Below the pieces are notes generated by a model that was given only the letters and a program-made list of their open reading frames with translations, did no database searches and was not told where the DNA came from. Both the position numbers and the translations under genes were made by a program. From Solwaraspora sp. WMMA2056 (GTDB lineage: Bacteria > Actinomycetota > Actinomycetes > Mycobacteriales > Micromonosporaceae), in assembly GCF_030345095.1 (NCBI RefSeq), contig NZ_CP128360.1:2356001-2420000 (forward strand): a DNA stretch of 64,000 nucleotides, read 5' to 3'. Below, piece after piece: positions 1 to 8,785 of this stretch (the first letter of the stretch is position 1; the number at the start of each line of letters is the position of its first letter).

Positions 1-1
1 C

Positions 2-655
2 GGCTACATCTGGTTCGCCTTCGCCGGGGCCGCACTGGCCGCACTGGCCGTCTACGGCGTCGGCTCGATGGGGTGGGGCGGCGCCACCCCGGTGAAACTG
101 GCCATCGCCGGTTCCGCGTTGACCGCGGTCCTCACCTCGCTGATCACCCTGGTGCTGCTGACCAACCTGCAGACCCTGGAACGCTACCGGTTCTGGCAGG
201 TCGGCTCGCTGGTCGGGCGGGACCTGTCCGCCGCCCGTACGGTGCTGCCGTTCCTGGTCGTCGGCGCCGTGCTGGCGGTGGCCTCCGGCCGGCTGCTCAA
301 CGCGCTCAGTCTCGGCGACGACGTCGCCCACGGGCTCGGGCAGCACGTGGTCCGCGACCGGGCGTCGATCCTGCTGGCGACCGTGCTGCTCTGCGGGTCG
401 GCGACCGCGCTCGCCGGCCCGATCGTCTTCGTCGGTCTGGTCGTGCCGCACGCCGCCCGCTGGGCCACCGGGCCCGACTACCGGTGGATCCTCGCCTACA
501 GTCTGCCGCTGGGCGCGGCCCTGCTGCTGGCCGCCGACGTGGTCGGCCGGCTCGTCGCCCTGCCCGGCGAGGTCGAGGCCGGCCTGGTCGCGGCGTTCCT
601 CGGCGCTCCGGTGCTGATCGCCCTGGTCCGCAAGGCCCGGATGGCCGCGGTATGA
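2..655 (+). CDS. FecCD-type iron-siderophore ABC permease (5' partial)
   Basis: Integral membrane subunit of an iron-complex importer, truncated at the window edge; the frame is open from base 2 and ends with TGA at 653-655. The visible part has several hydrophobic helices and the FecCD/BtuC C-terminal signatures: a loop with GDDVAHGLG, the coupling-helix region contacting the ATPase, followed by GPIVFVGLVVPHAAR. The second permease starts 4 bp downstream, so the two form the usual heterodimer. Family assignment rests on these motifs and on the neighbouring permease and lipoprotein receptor; the siderophore is unknown. The ATPase gene is not in the window. Confidence 0.9.
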   Translation, partial: GYIWFAFAGAALAALAVYGVGSMGWGGATPVKLAIAGSALTAVLTSLITLVLLTNLQTLERYRFWQVGSLVGRDLSAARTVLPFLVVGAVLAVASGRLLNALSLGDDVAHGLGQHVVRDRASILLATVLLCGSATALAGPIVFVGLVVPHAARWATGPDYRWILAYSLPLGAALLLAADVVGRLVALPGEVEAGLVAAFLGAPVLIALVRKARMAAV

Positions 656-659
656 AGGC

Positions 660-1736
660 ATGGATGGCTGTGGAATGACCGTCACCGGAACCCGCCACGC
701 CGAGGGGGAGTGGCCGGCGCTGCGCCGGCTGCGCTGGCGTCGCCGCGTCCGGGCCGCCGTGGTGGTGTCGACGCTGGTGGTGGTCGCGCTGCTGTTGGCG
801 GCGCTCAGCCTCAGCCTCGGCTCCTACCGGGTCGCGCCCGACGATCTGCTGCGCACCCTCGCCGGGCAGGGCACCGGCCGTGACGAGTTCATCATCCTCG
901 ACCTGCGGCTGCCTCGGCTGATCGCCGGGATCCTCACCGGGGCGGCGTTCGGCCTCGCCGGCGGAATCTTCCAGACCGTGCTGCGCAACCCGCTGGCCAG
1001 CCCGGACATCATCGGCGTCACCGGTGGCGCCAGTGTCGCGGCGGTGGCCGCGCTGACGATGTTCGGTGTCGGCAGCCTGGGTGTCTCGGTCGCGGCGTTC
1101 GTCGGCGCGACCGGTACGGCGACCGCCGTCTACCTGCTGTCCTGGCGGAACGGACTGACCGGATACCGGTTCGTGCTGGTCGGCATCGCCGCCGCGTTCA
1201 TGGCCCACGGAGCGCTCGGCTACCTGCTGACCCGGGGCGAGGTACGCGAGGCGCAGACCGCACTGGCCTGGATGGTCGGCAGCCTCGGCGCCGCCCGGTG
1301 GCCGGAGATCGTCGTCCTGGCGGTGACCCTGGCCGTGCTCGCCATGGTGCTGTTGGTGGCGCGGGCGACGCTGGAGCTGCTGCAGTTCGGCGACGACACC
1401 GCCACCGGGCTTGGCGTACGGCTGGAACGCGGCCGGATCGTGCTGCTCGTGGTCGCGGTGACGCTCGCGGCGGTGGCGACGGCGACGACCGGTCCGATCG
1501 CGTTCGTGGCCTTCGTCGCCATGCCGATCGCTCGGCGGTTGATGCGCTCCGGCGCTCCGGTGCTGCTGCCGGCCGCGCTGGTCGGCGTGGTCGTGGTGAC
1601 CGGCTCGGATCTGATCGCCCAGCATCTGCTGCCCGGCAACGTGAAGGCACCGGTCGGCATCGTCACCGCGGTGCTGGGGGGCCCGTACCTGCTGTGGCTG
1701 CTGGCCACGACGGGCCGGGAGGGGCGCGGGGCCTGA
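660..1736 (+). CDS. FecCD-type iron-siderophore ABC permease
   Basis: Second permease of the iron importer, 358 residues, close to the usual 330-360. After a basic N-terminus (residues 25-35) come about nine hydrophobic helices. FecCD hallmarks are the LRLPRLIAGILTGAAFGLAG stretch, then RNPLASPDIIGV, and the C-terminal GPIAFVAFVAMPIARRL. The start is uncertain: ATG 660 or in-frame ATG 675, neither with a convincing ribosome binding site; 675 would give MTVTGTRHAEGEW. Translation is probably coupled to the upstream permease, whose stop is 4 bp away. A 100-bp gap containing an iron box separates it from the receptor gene, so the receptor likely has its own iron-regulated promoter. Confidence 0.9.
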   Translation: MDGCGMTVTGTRHAEGEWPALRRLRWRRRVRAAVVVSTLVVVALLLAALSLSLGSYRVAPDDLLRTLAGQGTGRDEFIILDLRLPRLIAGILTGAAFGLAGGIFQTVLRNPLASPDIIGVTGGASVAAVAALTMFGVGSLGVSVAAFVGATGTATAVYLLSWRNGLTGYRFVLVGIAAAFMAHGALGYLLTRGEVREAQTALAWMVGSLGAARWPEIVVLAVTLAVLAMVLLVARATLELLQFGDDTATGLGVRLERGRIVLLVVAVTLAAVATATTGPIAFVAFVAMPIARRLMRSGAPVLLPAALVGVVVVTGSDLIAQHLLPGNVKAPVGIVTAVLGGPYLLWLLATTGREGRGA

Positions 1737-1806
1737 TCGTGCGCCGGGACGGGCGCGGGGCCTGGTCCGGTACGGGCCGGTATCACGGCTGGGTAACCGC
1801 GATTAC

Positions 1807-1825
1807 AAAGGCTAGCCAAACCTAA
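1807..1825. promoter_or_regulatory. IdeR/DmdR-like iron box
   Basis: A 19-bp site matching the actinobacterial IdeR/DmdR1 consensus (TWAGGTWAGSCTWACCTWA) at about 15 of 19 positions, including the CCTAA right half. It lies 57 bp upstream of the GTG start of the iron-siderophore receptor, where an Fe(II)-repressor would block the promoter. The motif is seen directly; binding is inferred from the consensus and the iron-uptake gene behind it. Confidence 0.75.
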
Positions 1826-1881
1826 CTTACCCATGGTTGCATGGGTCGACTCGCGGACCGACCGCGCCTGTAGGAGAGACA

Positions 1882-2913
1882 GTGAACAGCAGAATACTCA
1901 GCCGCGTCCTTGTCGCCGTACCGCTCGCCCTGACCCTGGGCCTGGCCGCCTGCTCTTCCGGCGACGACTCCACCGGCGACACCGACAACGGTGGCGGCAC
2001 CGCCGGTTTCCCGGTGACCGTCTCGCACGCGTTCGGCGAGACCACCATCTCCGACGCCCCGACCCGGGTCGTCGCGTGGGGCTGGGGCAGCGCCGACGCG
2101 GCCATCGCCCTCGACGTGGTGCCGGTCGCCATCCCGTTCCAGAGCTACGGCGGCGATGCCAACGGTGTACTGCCGTGGATCGCCGAGAAGCTCGACGAGA
2201 CCGGTGCCGAGGTGCCCACCGTTCTGCCGGACGCGCAGGAGCCGCCGTTCGACGAGATCGCCGCCGCCGAACCCGACCTGATCCTCGCCGTCTACTCCGG
2301 CATCGACCAGGAGCAGTTCGACCTGCTCAACAAGATCGCGCCGACCGTCGCCTACCCGGACGAGGCGTGGGCCACCCCGTGGCGCGACCTGATCACCACG
2401 GTAGGTACCGCGCTCGGCAAGAGCGCCGAGGCGCAGGCGCTGCTCGACGACATCGACGCCCAGATCGCCACCAAGGCACAGGAGAACCCGCAGCTGGCCG
2501 GCAAGAGCGTCGCGATGGTCTGGGACTCCGCCGACACCTTCTACGTCTACAAGGAAGCCGACCCGCGGGTGGAGTTCGCCCTCGATCTCGGCATGACCGG
2601 CGCCCAGAGCGTCAACGACCTCGGCACCGACGAGTCGACGTTCTACTTCACCATGAGCTACGAGCAACTCGACCAGCTCACCTCGGACGTCCTGGTCTCG
2701 TTCGCCACCACCCAGGAGGAGCAGGACGCCTTCCTGGCCTCGCCGGCCGCGCAGACCATGCCGCAGGTTCAGTCCGGGGCGGTCGCCTCGCTGGTCGGGG
2801 CCGAGTTCATCGCCTCGGTGTCGCCGCCGACCGCGCTGTCGGTGACCTGGGGCCTCGACGACTACGTCGCCGCCCTCGCCGCCGCCGCGGAAAAGGTCGA
2901 CGCCGCCTCCTGA
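1882..2913 (+). CDS. iron-siderophore ABC transporter substrate-binding lipoprotein
   Basis: Extracytoplasmic receptor of the FepB/FhuD (TroA-like, helical-backbone) type, 343 residues. GTG 1882 is chosen because AGGAGA lies at 1872-1877 and because it puts a lipoprotein signal (basic residues, hydrophobic core, lipobox LAAC with Cys near position 21) exactly at the N-terminus; an upstream ATG at 1837 would bury the signal. A Ser/Thr/Gly/Asp-rich tether follows the lipid Cys. The VVAWGWGSADAAIAL stretch and a late SVTWGLDDYVAAL segment fit the periplasmic-binding fold. It follows two FecCD permeases and has an iron box upstream, so it probably captures ferric siderophores. Confidence 0.9.
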   Translation: MNSRILSRVLVAVPLALTLGLAACSSGDDSTGDTDNGGGTAGFPVTVSHAFGETTISDAPTRVVAWGWGSADAAIALDVVPVAIPFQSYGGDANGVLPWIAEKLDETGAEVPTVLPDAQEPPFDEIAAAEPDLILAVYSGIDQEQFDLLNKIAPTVAYPDEAWATPWRDLITTVGTALGKSAEAQALLDDIDAQIATKAQENPQLAGKSVAMVWDSADTFYVYKEADPRVEFALDLGMTGAQSVNDLGTDESTFYFTMSYEQLDQLTSDVLVSFATTQEEQDAFLASPAAQTMPQVQSGAVASLVGAEFIASVSPPTALSVTWGLDDYVAALAAAAEKVDAAS

Positions 2914-2936
2914 CCGCTTCCTTTCCCGCCCCCTTT

Positions 2937-3004
2937 CCCGACGATCTTGCGCTTATCGAGAGGATATGTCGTATTCGTCCAACGATAAGCGCAAGATCGT
3001 CGGG
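2937..3004. terminator. bidirectional stem-loop terminator
   Basis: Perfect 22-bp inverted repeat, arms 2937-2958 and 2983-3004, with a 24-nt loop. It sits between the convergent ends of the siderophore receptor (stop 2913) and the propeller gene (stop 3028). No T-run follows, as is common for actinomycete terminators. Confidence 0.8.
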
Positions 3005-3027
3005 ATCTTGGAGGGCGTGGTCGGGGG

Positions 3028-4413
3028 TCAGAGTTGGTAACGCCAGATGGTGATGCCATCGGCGCCGCTGCGGCAGACGATCGTGGCCTCGTCGGCGACA
3101 CATCCGCCGACCGGTCCGGGCACGACCCCGACGAGACGTAACACCTGGGTGGTGGGGGTCAGCACGGCGAGCCAGGCCGGGCCGTCCTCCACCGGCTGAC
3201 GGTAGCCGACGAACGTGGCGTCGCCCCGCCCCTCCAACTCGGTGTACCACGCGCTCATCGGCAGCAGCGTCCGCCCGGTCGCCGGGTCCACGATCCGCCC
3301 ACTGCCCGCCCCGGCCCCGCTGCTGGTGCTGTCGCTGGTACCGCCGCTGCCACCGCTGGCGCCGGAGCCGCCGTCCGCCGCCGGCACACCCGCCACGCTG
3401 TACGCCACCAGATAGCTGTCGAAGTCGACGACCAGGTCCGCGTCGATGCGCCACACCAACTCGCCGGTCAGCGGATCGACCGCCTCGATCTGGGCCCCGG
3501 CCGGGAAACAGATCAGCTCGCCACACTCGGTGATCCGGCCGGGCCCGTACGGCACCGGCCGCTGCCAGAGCTGCCGCAACGTCGTGGGGTCGTAGCCGAC
3601 CATGCCCAACTGGCCGCCATTGGACTGGCGCATCACCAGGGTGCCGCCCATGCTGTCCGGCCGGGACACCGCACCCAGTTCGGCGGTACGCCGTACCGCG
3701 CCGGTGCGCCCCTCGCGGACCTCGGCCCGCCCGTCGGCGCCGACCAGCAGCACCTGACCGGCTGCCCCGGCGAGCACCTCGGTCGAGGCGGCCAACCCGG
3801 TGCTCCACAACTCGTCGCCGCTGCCGACGTCGACGGCGACCAACGTCGACGGGACGCCGGTGGACTCACCCGGCTCCGGGAGCAGGGCGGTGCGGCCGTC
3901 GTCGGTCAGCACCAACCCGTCCGGGGCGACCCACCGGGTCTGCCCGGTGGCGGCGTCCAGGATCATCGTCGCCCCGGCACCCGGCGCGGAGCGCGGATCC
4001 ACGAGCATCACGTCACCGGTACGGCGTACCTGGCGCAGCCGCCAGCTCGCCGCGTGCAGCGGTACCGTCCAGAGCAGATCGCCGGCGGGGATCGCGTACG
4101 CCGAGAGCTGCCACGTCGTGGTCGAGCCCTGGACGGCGGCCGAGGTGACCAGCAGTCGGTCCCCGGCGAGCACGATGTCGCGGGCCTTCACCTGGTGCGC
4201 GGCGACCGGGACCAGCAGCGGGCCGTCCGGCGGCGCGGCACCGGTCAGCCCGAGCAGCATGGCCAGGCCGGCCAGTACGGCGTACGGGCGCGCCCGGCGC
4301 ACGGGCGACCAGCCGCCAGCTGCCGGGCCCGACGGTCGCCGCCGCCACCAACCACCGGCCGTCGTCGGCGGCGGTGCCTGCGGCTCGCGGGTCAGGCCCA
4401 GCTCGATGACCAT
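3028..4413 (-). CDS. membrane-anchored PQQ-like beta-propeller protein
   Basis: 461 residues from ATG 4413; GTG 4422 is an alternative with GAGAG just upstream. The N-terminal 50 residues are cytoplasmic, Pro/Arg-rich, followed by one hydrophobic segment (PYAVLAGLAMLLGLTG), which suggests a type II or signal-anchored protein. The rest is a chain of short beta-blade repeats of the PQQ/YVTN type: ...LVAVDVGSGDELW..., ...TGELVWRI..., ...DAATGQTRWV.... A low-complexity Gly/Ser stretch sits near residues 365-390. Such propellers usually scaffold proteins or bind ligands outside the cell. No catalytic residue pattern is visible and the neighbours give no clue. Confidence 0.6.
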   Translation of the reverse strand: MVIELGLTREPQAPPPTTAGGWWRRRPSGPAAGGWSPVRRARPYAVLAGLAMLLGLTGAAPPDGPLLVPVAAHQVKARDIVLAGDRLLVTSAAVQGSTTTWQLSAYAIPAGDLLWTVPLHAASWRLRQVRRTGDVMLVDPRSAPGAGATMILDAATGQTRWVAPDGLVLTDDGRTALLPEPGESTGVPSTLVAVDVGSGDELWSTGLAASTEVLAGAAGQVLLVGADGRAEVREGRTGAVRRTAELGAVSRPDSMGGTLVMRQSNGGQLGMVGYDPTTLRQLWQRPVPYGPGRITECGELICFPAGAQIEAVDPLTGELVWRIDADLVVDFDSYLVAYSVAGVPAADGGSGASGGSGGTSDSTSSGAGAGSGRIVDPATGRTLLPMSAWYTELEGRGDATFVGYRQPVEDGPAWLAVLTPTTQVLRLVGVVPGPVGGCVADEATIVCRSGADGITIWRYQL

Positions 4414-4518
4414 GCGTTCCACACTTCTCTCTGCCGCTGCGGGTGTCCAGCATCCCGGGTGCCTGGACCGGGATGTCCGCGTCGGGGCGCGACGGAGCCC
4501 GTCGACAATACTTACGGG

Positions 4519-5211
4519 ATGGACGACGCCCCGGCTCATCAGTCCCGACGCTCACGTTGGCTGCGCCGCAAGTTTCTTCTCGTCGCCGTGGTCGCGGTCG
4601 CGGCGGCGCTGCTGGTCACCGCCAGCGGGTACTGGATCCGGGCGTCGGCCGCCGCGCACGTGTACGACCTGGCGGACGTGCCGGCCGCGCCGGTGGCCCT
4701 GGTCCTCGGCGCGCAGGTCCGCCCGGACGGTACGCCGTCGGAGTTCCTTGCCGGCCGGTTGGAGGTGGCCCGGCGACTGGTCGAAGCCGGTCGGGTGCGG
4801 GCGGTCCTGGTCTCCGGGGACCACCGCGAATGGGACTACGACGAGCCGGGCGCGATGCGGCGCTGGCTGATCGAGCGGGGCGTGCCGGCGGAGCGGATCG
4901 TGCAGGACCACGCCGGCCTGGACACCTACGACTCGTGCCTGCGGGCACGGCAGGTCTTCGGCGTACAGCAGGCGATCGTGGTGACACAGAGTTTCCACAT
5001 CGACCGGGCGGTGACGGTCTGCCGGCGGGTCGGCGTCGACGCGGTCGGCGTCGGTGACGACTCGGTACGCCGCTTTGAGCGGGCCTGGCGGTGGGGGGCG
5101 TTCCGGGAGCGGCTGGCGGCGGTCAAGGCCGCGTACGACGTGCTGGTCGGCCGGGAGCCGGCGCTGCCCGGACCTCGTGAGACCAGCCTCGACGACGCCC
5201 TGCGCAACTGA
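4519..5211 (+). CDS. SanA/YdcF-family (DUF218) membrane protein
   Basis: 230 residues from ATG 4519. A basic N-terminus and one TM helix (residues about 17-38, LLVAVVAVAAALLVTASGYW) anchor a DUF218 domain. Family motifs are visible: VALVLGAQVRPDG at the first strand, the VLVSGDHREWDYDEPGAM loop, a conserved DTYDSCLRAR helix and VVTQSFHIDRAV. SanA relatives influence envelope permeability and vancomycin sensitivity in enterobacteria; the biochemical activity is not settled. It is divergent from the propeller gene with about 100 bp between starts, so both may share a promoter region. Confidence 0.8.
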   Translation: MDDAPAHQSRRSRWLRRKFLLVAVVAVAAALLVTASGYWIRASAAAHVYDLADVPAAPVALVLGAQVRPDGTPSEFLAGRLEVARRLVEAGRVRAVLVSGDHREWDYDEPGAMRRWLIERGVPAERIVQDHAGLDTYDSCLRARQVFGVQQAIVVTQSFHIDRAVTVCRRVGVDAVGVGDDSVRRFERAWRWGAFRERLAAVKAAYDVLVGREPALPGPRETSLDDALRN

Positions 5212-5401
5212 CGGCGCGACCTGCCGGTGCTGCTGCCGGTGAACGTGCCCGCTGGTGAGTCGTACTCCTGCCTTTCTGCTGTGCTGTGCCGCTCGGCGCA
5301 GGGTGCCGGCCGTTCGTCGCCGGACCGTCGGGACGCGTCGCTGCACTCCACAGGAAAGCGTCTACATTCACGATCTTAGATGTTTTCGGAAGGAGTTCTT
5401 C

Positions 5402-6499
5402 ATGACCGTGTCCATTCGTCGATGTACGGCGGTGTTGGCGGCCGTGCTGCTCGCGGCGGCCACCTTGCTGGTCGGCAACAGCGGCCACGCCCAGTCGGCC
5501 ACCCCGGTCCGGGTGATGCCGCTCGGTGACTCGATCACCGACGGTTTCAACGTGTCCGGTGGCTACCGCATCGACCTGTGGCAGAAGTTCCAGGCCGGCG
5601 GCCACTCGGTGGACTTCGTCGGCTCCCAGTCCAACGGGCCGGCCAGCCTGCCCGACCGCAACCACCAGGGCCACTCCGGCTGGCGCATCGACCAGATCGA
5701 CGCCAACATCGTCAACTGGCTCCGGGCGTCGAACCCGCAGACGATCCTGCTGCAGATCGGCACCAACGACATCACCCAGAACCGTGACCTGCCGAACGCC
5801 CCGAACCGGCTCGCCGCGCTGATCGACAAGATCACCACCAACGCACCCGACGCGTACCTGTTCGTCGCCACGATCATCCCGGCCGGCTTCGCCGACGCTC
5901 AGATCCGCAGCTTCAACGCGGCCATCCCGCAGATCGTGCAGAGCCGGGCGAACGCCGGCCGCAAGGTGCACCTGGTGAACATGTACGCCGCGCTGACCAC
6001 CGCCGACCTCGCCGACGGCGTCCACCCGAACGCCACCGGGTACGGCAAGATGGCCACCGCCTGGTACAACGCGCTGACCGCCGTACCGGGCAGCCTCAAC
6101 CCGGGTGGGGTCACCCCGTCGCCGTCCACGCCGGGGCCGACCACCACGCCGGACACCTCGCCCGCGCCGTCCACCCCGCCACCGGTGACGACCCCACCAC
6201 CGGGCAACGGCGGCTGTACGGCGGCCGTCACGCTAAATCAGTGGAACGGCGGCTTCGTCGCCACCGTACGGGTGACCGCCGGCTCCGCCGGCACCAACGG
6301 CTGGACCGTCGCGATGACCCTGCCCGGCGGGGCGGCCGTCACCAACGCCTGGAACGCCGACCGTAGCGGCAACAGCGGGGCGGTCCAGTTCCGCAACGTC
6401 AGCTACAACGGCAGGATCGCCGCCGGGCAGTCGACCGAGTTCGGCTTCCAGGGCACCGGCAGTGGTTCCGGCATGACCCCGTCCTGCACCGCCAGCTGA
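5402..6499 (+). CDS. secreted SGNH/GDSL esterase with C-terminal CBM2
   Basis: 365 residues; ATG 5402 is preceded by AAGGAG at 5388-5393. A signal peptide (about residues 1-31, ending GHA-QS) is followed by an SGNH hydrolase domain to about residue 225. Block I is GDSITDG (Ser44), block III GTND (120-123) and block V DGVHPN (Asp205, His208), giving the complete catalytic set. A Thr/Pro/Ser linker (about 230-265) leads to a family 2 carbohydrate-binding module (about 268-365) with the expected Trp-containing NGGF, NGWTV and NAWNA landmarks. It probably deacylates plant polysaccharide such as acetyl-xylan while bound to cellulose or xylan, fitting the xylan locus further on. Confidence 0.9.
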   Translation: MTVSIRRCTAVLAAVLLAAATLLVGNSGHAQSATPVRVMPLGDSITDGFNVSGGYRIDLWQKFQAGGHSVDFVGSQSNGPASLPDRNHQGHSGWRIDQIDANIVNWLRASNPQTILLQIGTNDITQNRDLPNAPNRLAALIDKITTNAPDAYLFVATIIPAGFADAQIRSFNAAIPQIVQSRANAGRKVHLVNMYAALTTADLADGVHPNATGYGKMATAWYNALTAVPGSLNPGGVTPSPSTPGPTTTPDTSPAPSTPPPVTTPPPGNGGCTAAVTLNQWNGGFVATVRVTAGSAGTNGWTVAMTLPGGAAVTNAWNADRSGNSGAVQFRNVSYNGRIAAGQSTEFGFQGTGSGSGMTPSCTAS

Positions 6500-6514
6500 C
6501 CTGACACGTTCGTA

Positions 6515-6554
6515 CCGGTGTGGGTGGCCTACCGTCCCCCGTCACGCACACCGG
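6515..6554. terminator. weak stem-loop between convergent genes
   Basis: Inverted repeat CCGGTGTG (6515-6522) and CACACCGG (6547-6554) with a 24-nt loop between the esterase stop and the DinB-like gene stop. The short stem makes terminator function only possible. Confidence 0.4.
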
Positions 6555-6566
6555 CGGGTCGGCAGG

Positions 6567-7079
6567 TCAGTAGTAGCCTTTGCGCCCGTCCAACAGTTCC
6601 CGGATGACGTCGAGGTGACCGGCGTGCCGACCGGTCTCCTCGACCATGTGGATCAGCATCCAGCGCAGCGACGCCGCCGCCGAGCGGAAGTCCGGGTGCC
6701 GGCCGGTCTGCTCCAGCGGATGCGCGGCGACGATCTCGTTGGAGATGGCGCACTGCCGCTCGTAGTCGGCGAGCAGCTGGGCCAGCGGCACACCGTCGAC
6801 CAGCATGTCGGCGTCCTCACGGGTCTCGTCGAACTGCGGCCCGTCGGCCGGTCCGCCGAGGAACAGCACCTCGAACCAGGTGTGTTCCACCCAGCGCAGG
6901 TGCGAGACGATCCCGGCGACGGTCATCAGCGGGGACGACGGCAGCAGCGGCCGGTGGGCGTCGTCGTCCGACAGCCCTTCGCACTTGAGGTGCACGATGG
7001 CGCGTTGCAGGTCGAGCCAGCCGACCAACTGGGTGCGCTCGTCGGCATCGAACGGCGGCCGGACGCGTTCAGGTGTCAT
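6567..7079 (-). CDS. DinB-superfamily (DUF664) protein
   Basis: 170 residues with the four-helix-bundle pattern of DinB/DUF664 proteins. It starts with TPERVRPPFDADERTQLVGWLDLQR, characteristic of actinobacterial members. Putative metal ligands are His in HLRWVEHTWFE and the late HMVEETGRHAGHLDVIRE helix (two His three residues apart), the expected positions of the metal triad. Family members include mycothiol- or bacillithiol-dependent S-transferases; the substrate cannot be read from sequence. The gene stands alone, downstream of the protease terminator. Confidence 0.85.
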   Translation of the reverse strand: MTPERVRPPFDADERTQLVGWLDLQRAIVHLKCEGLSDDDAHRPLLPSSPLMTVAGIVSHLRWVEHTWFEVLFLGGPADGPQFDETREDADMLVDGVPLAQLLADYERQCAISNEIVAAHPLEQTGRHPDFRSAAASLRWMLIHMVEETGRHAGHLDVIRELLDGRKGYY

Positions 7080-7148
7080 GCGCGGCAGGCTAGCCGTCGG
7101 GCCGCTCGGACCGCACCGCGATTACCGCTGTCGGGAGCCTGGTCGGAC

Positions 7149-7179
7149 CGGGGCCGTACGCCGTCCGCGTACGGCCCCG
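7149..7179. terminator. stem-loop terminator downstream of the protease
   Basis: Strong 11-12 bp GC-rich inverted repeat (arms about 7150-7160 and 7168-7178, 7-nt loop) just past the stop of the minus-strand protease gene and before the start of the DinB-like gene. Confidence 0.75.
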
Positions 7180-7201
7180 ACCATCGTGAGCGACCGTGGG
7201 A

Positions 7202-8785
7202 TCAGCTGGTCAGGTAACCGAGCAGACCCTCGACGATCTGCCCCTCGCAGTTGCTGGTGGTGGAGTCGAAGTGGTCCCCACTGGACATCCGGCACCGGCG
7301 TACCGTGAGATACGACCCGGCCGGCGGCGCGGTGTACGCGTACCCGATCAGACCGACGACCCGCTGCCCTTCACAGTTCGAGTCGAGCGACGTCATGTAG
7401 TCCCAGCCGGAGACGAGGCACTGGTAGAGCGGGCGGGTGCCGGCCTCCGGGCTGGTACGGACCGAACCCAGCGGGCCCTCCCGCTGGTACCCGGCGATCG
7501 AGGTGGCGGTGCTGCTGATGTGGTCGCGGCCGTTCCAGAAGCGGTAGAGTACCGACGCCGGCGGCGGTGGACCCTGGGCGACGAACAGCAGCAGGTTCGG
7601 CGACCCGGTACCCGGGTTGGTGATCTTGTTCGGGGTGGCGGCACCGAGCAGTACCCTCGCCACCTGCGCCGGGGTCAGGGCCGGGTTGTCGGCGAGGATC
7701 AGGGCAGCAGCGCCCGCGACGTGCGGGGCGGCCATCGAGGTGCCGCTGATGGTGTTGGTGGCGGTGTCGCTGCTGGCCCAGGCCGAGGTGATCCCGTCGC
7801 CCGGGGCGAAGACGTCGGTGCAGGTACCCCAGTTGGAGAAGGACGCGCGGGCATCGGTGCGGGTGCTCGCGTTGACGGTGATCGCCTCGGCGACCCGGGC
7901 CGGGGTGAAGCCACAGGCGTCGGCGTTGCTGTTGCCGGAGGCGATCGCGTACACGATGCCGTCGGCGATCGAGTTGCGGACCGCATCCTCCACGACGGCG
8001 CTCGTGCCGCGCCCACCCAGGCTCATGTTGGCGACGGCGGGCGCTCCCGGACCGTGGTGGGCGGTGACCCAGTCGATTCCGGCGGCGATTCCGGCGAAGG
8101 AACCCGATCCGGCGCAGTTGAGCACCTTGACGGCGATCAGCGAGACCGCCTTGGCCACGCCGTACTGGGAACCGCCGATCGTACCCGCGACGTGAGTGCC
8201 GTGGCCGTGACAGTCGGAGTTGTTGCCGTCGCCGGTGGTGTTGGTGCCCCACGAGGCGCGGCCGCCGAAGGTGGTGTGGGTGGTGCGGATGCCGGTGTCG
8301 AGGACGTACGCACGTACGGCCGGCGCCGTCGTCGGGTAGGTGTAGCTGTTGTTCAGCGGCAGATCGCGCTGGTCGATGCGGTCCAGGCCCCAGGACGGCG
8401 GGCTGGGCTGGGTGTCGGTCACCTGGACCAGGCCGTCCTGCTCGACGTAGGCGACGTCCGGTCTGGCCGCCAGCCGCCGCGCGGCGGATTCGCTCATCGT
8501 CGCGGCGAAGCCGTGCAGGGCGTGCGAGTAGACGTGCCGGATCTTCGCCCCGTACCGCCACGCCACATCGGTGCCGTGCGTCCGGCTGTCGGCCGGGACA
8601 CTGTCCTTGAACACCACGATGTAGCTGCCCGCGATGGCGTCCTGGCGGTCCGCCCCGAGGATCTCGCCGGTGGCGGCGAAAGCGGGTGACGGTGCTGCCG
8701 AGATCAGCATGGCGGCCGCTGCGGCCACCGCGCTGTGTCTGGCGGCCCGGCTGAGCCAGGGCGAACGGGATCCACGCATGTGCAT
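7202..8785 (-). CDS. secreted subtilisin-like (S8) serine protease
   Basis: 527-residue prepro-protease. A signal peptide (about 1-38), an inhibitor I9 propeptide (about 50-122, YIVVFKDS to YVEQD) and an S8 catalytic domain (about 130-400) are visible. The triad is Asp163 (VLDTGI), His195 (HGHGTHVAG) and Ser350 (GTSMAAPHVAG), with oxyanion Asn285 (ASGNSN). Start is ATG 8785 or 8779. After the protease domain come about 115 residues with two related Cys-containing units, each with SNCEG followed by a VxGLxGY motif, that look like a substrate-binding appendage rather than a known anchor. Secreted and probably degradative. Transcribed alone, with a terminator downstream. Confidence 0.9.
   Translation of the reverse strand: MHMRGSRSPWLSRAARHSAVAAAAAMLISAAPSPAFAATGEILGADRQDAIAGSYIVVFKDSVPADSRTHGTDVAWRYGAKIRHVYSHALHGFAATMSESAARRLAARPDVAYVEQDGLVQVTDTQPSPPSWGLDRIDQRDLPLNNSYTYPTTAPAVRAYVLDTGIRTTHTTFGGRASWGTNTTGDGNNSDCHGHGTHVAGTIGGSQYGVAKAVSLIAVKVLNCAGSGSFAGIAAGIDWVTAHHGPGAPAVANMSLGGRGTSAVVEDAVRNSIADGIVYAIASGNSNADACGFTPARVAEAITVNASTRTDARASFSNWGTCTDVFAPGDGITSAWASSDTATNTISGTSMAAPHVAGAAALILADNPALTPAQVARVLLGAATPNKITNPGTGSPNLLLFVAQGPPPPASVLYRFWNGRDHISSTATSIAGYQREGPLGSVRTSPEAGTRPLYQCLVSGWDYMTSLDSNCEGQRVVGLIGYAYTAPPAGSYLTVRRCRMSSGDHFDSTTSNCEGQIVEGLLGYLTS

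Noticed and set aside
1306-1625. Minus-strand Arg/His/Gln-rich frame opposite the iron permeases
   Set aside because: Shadow of real FecCD genes on the other strand.
2937-3004. Perfect 22-bp inverted repeat considered as a small transposable element
   Set aside because: No target duplication or further copies visible; the position between convergent stops is better explained by a terminator.
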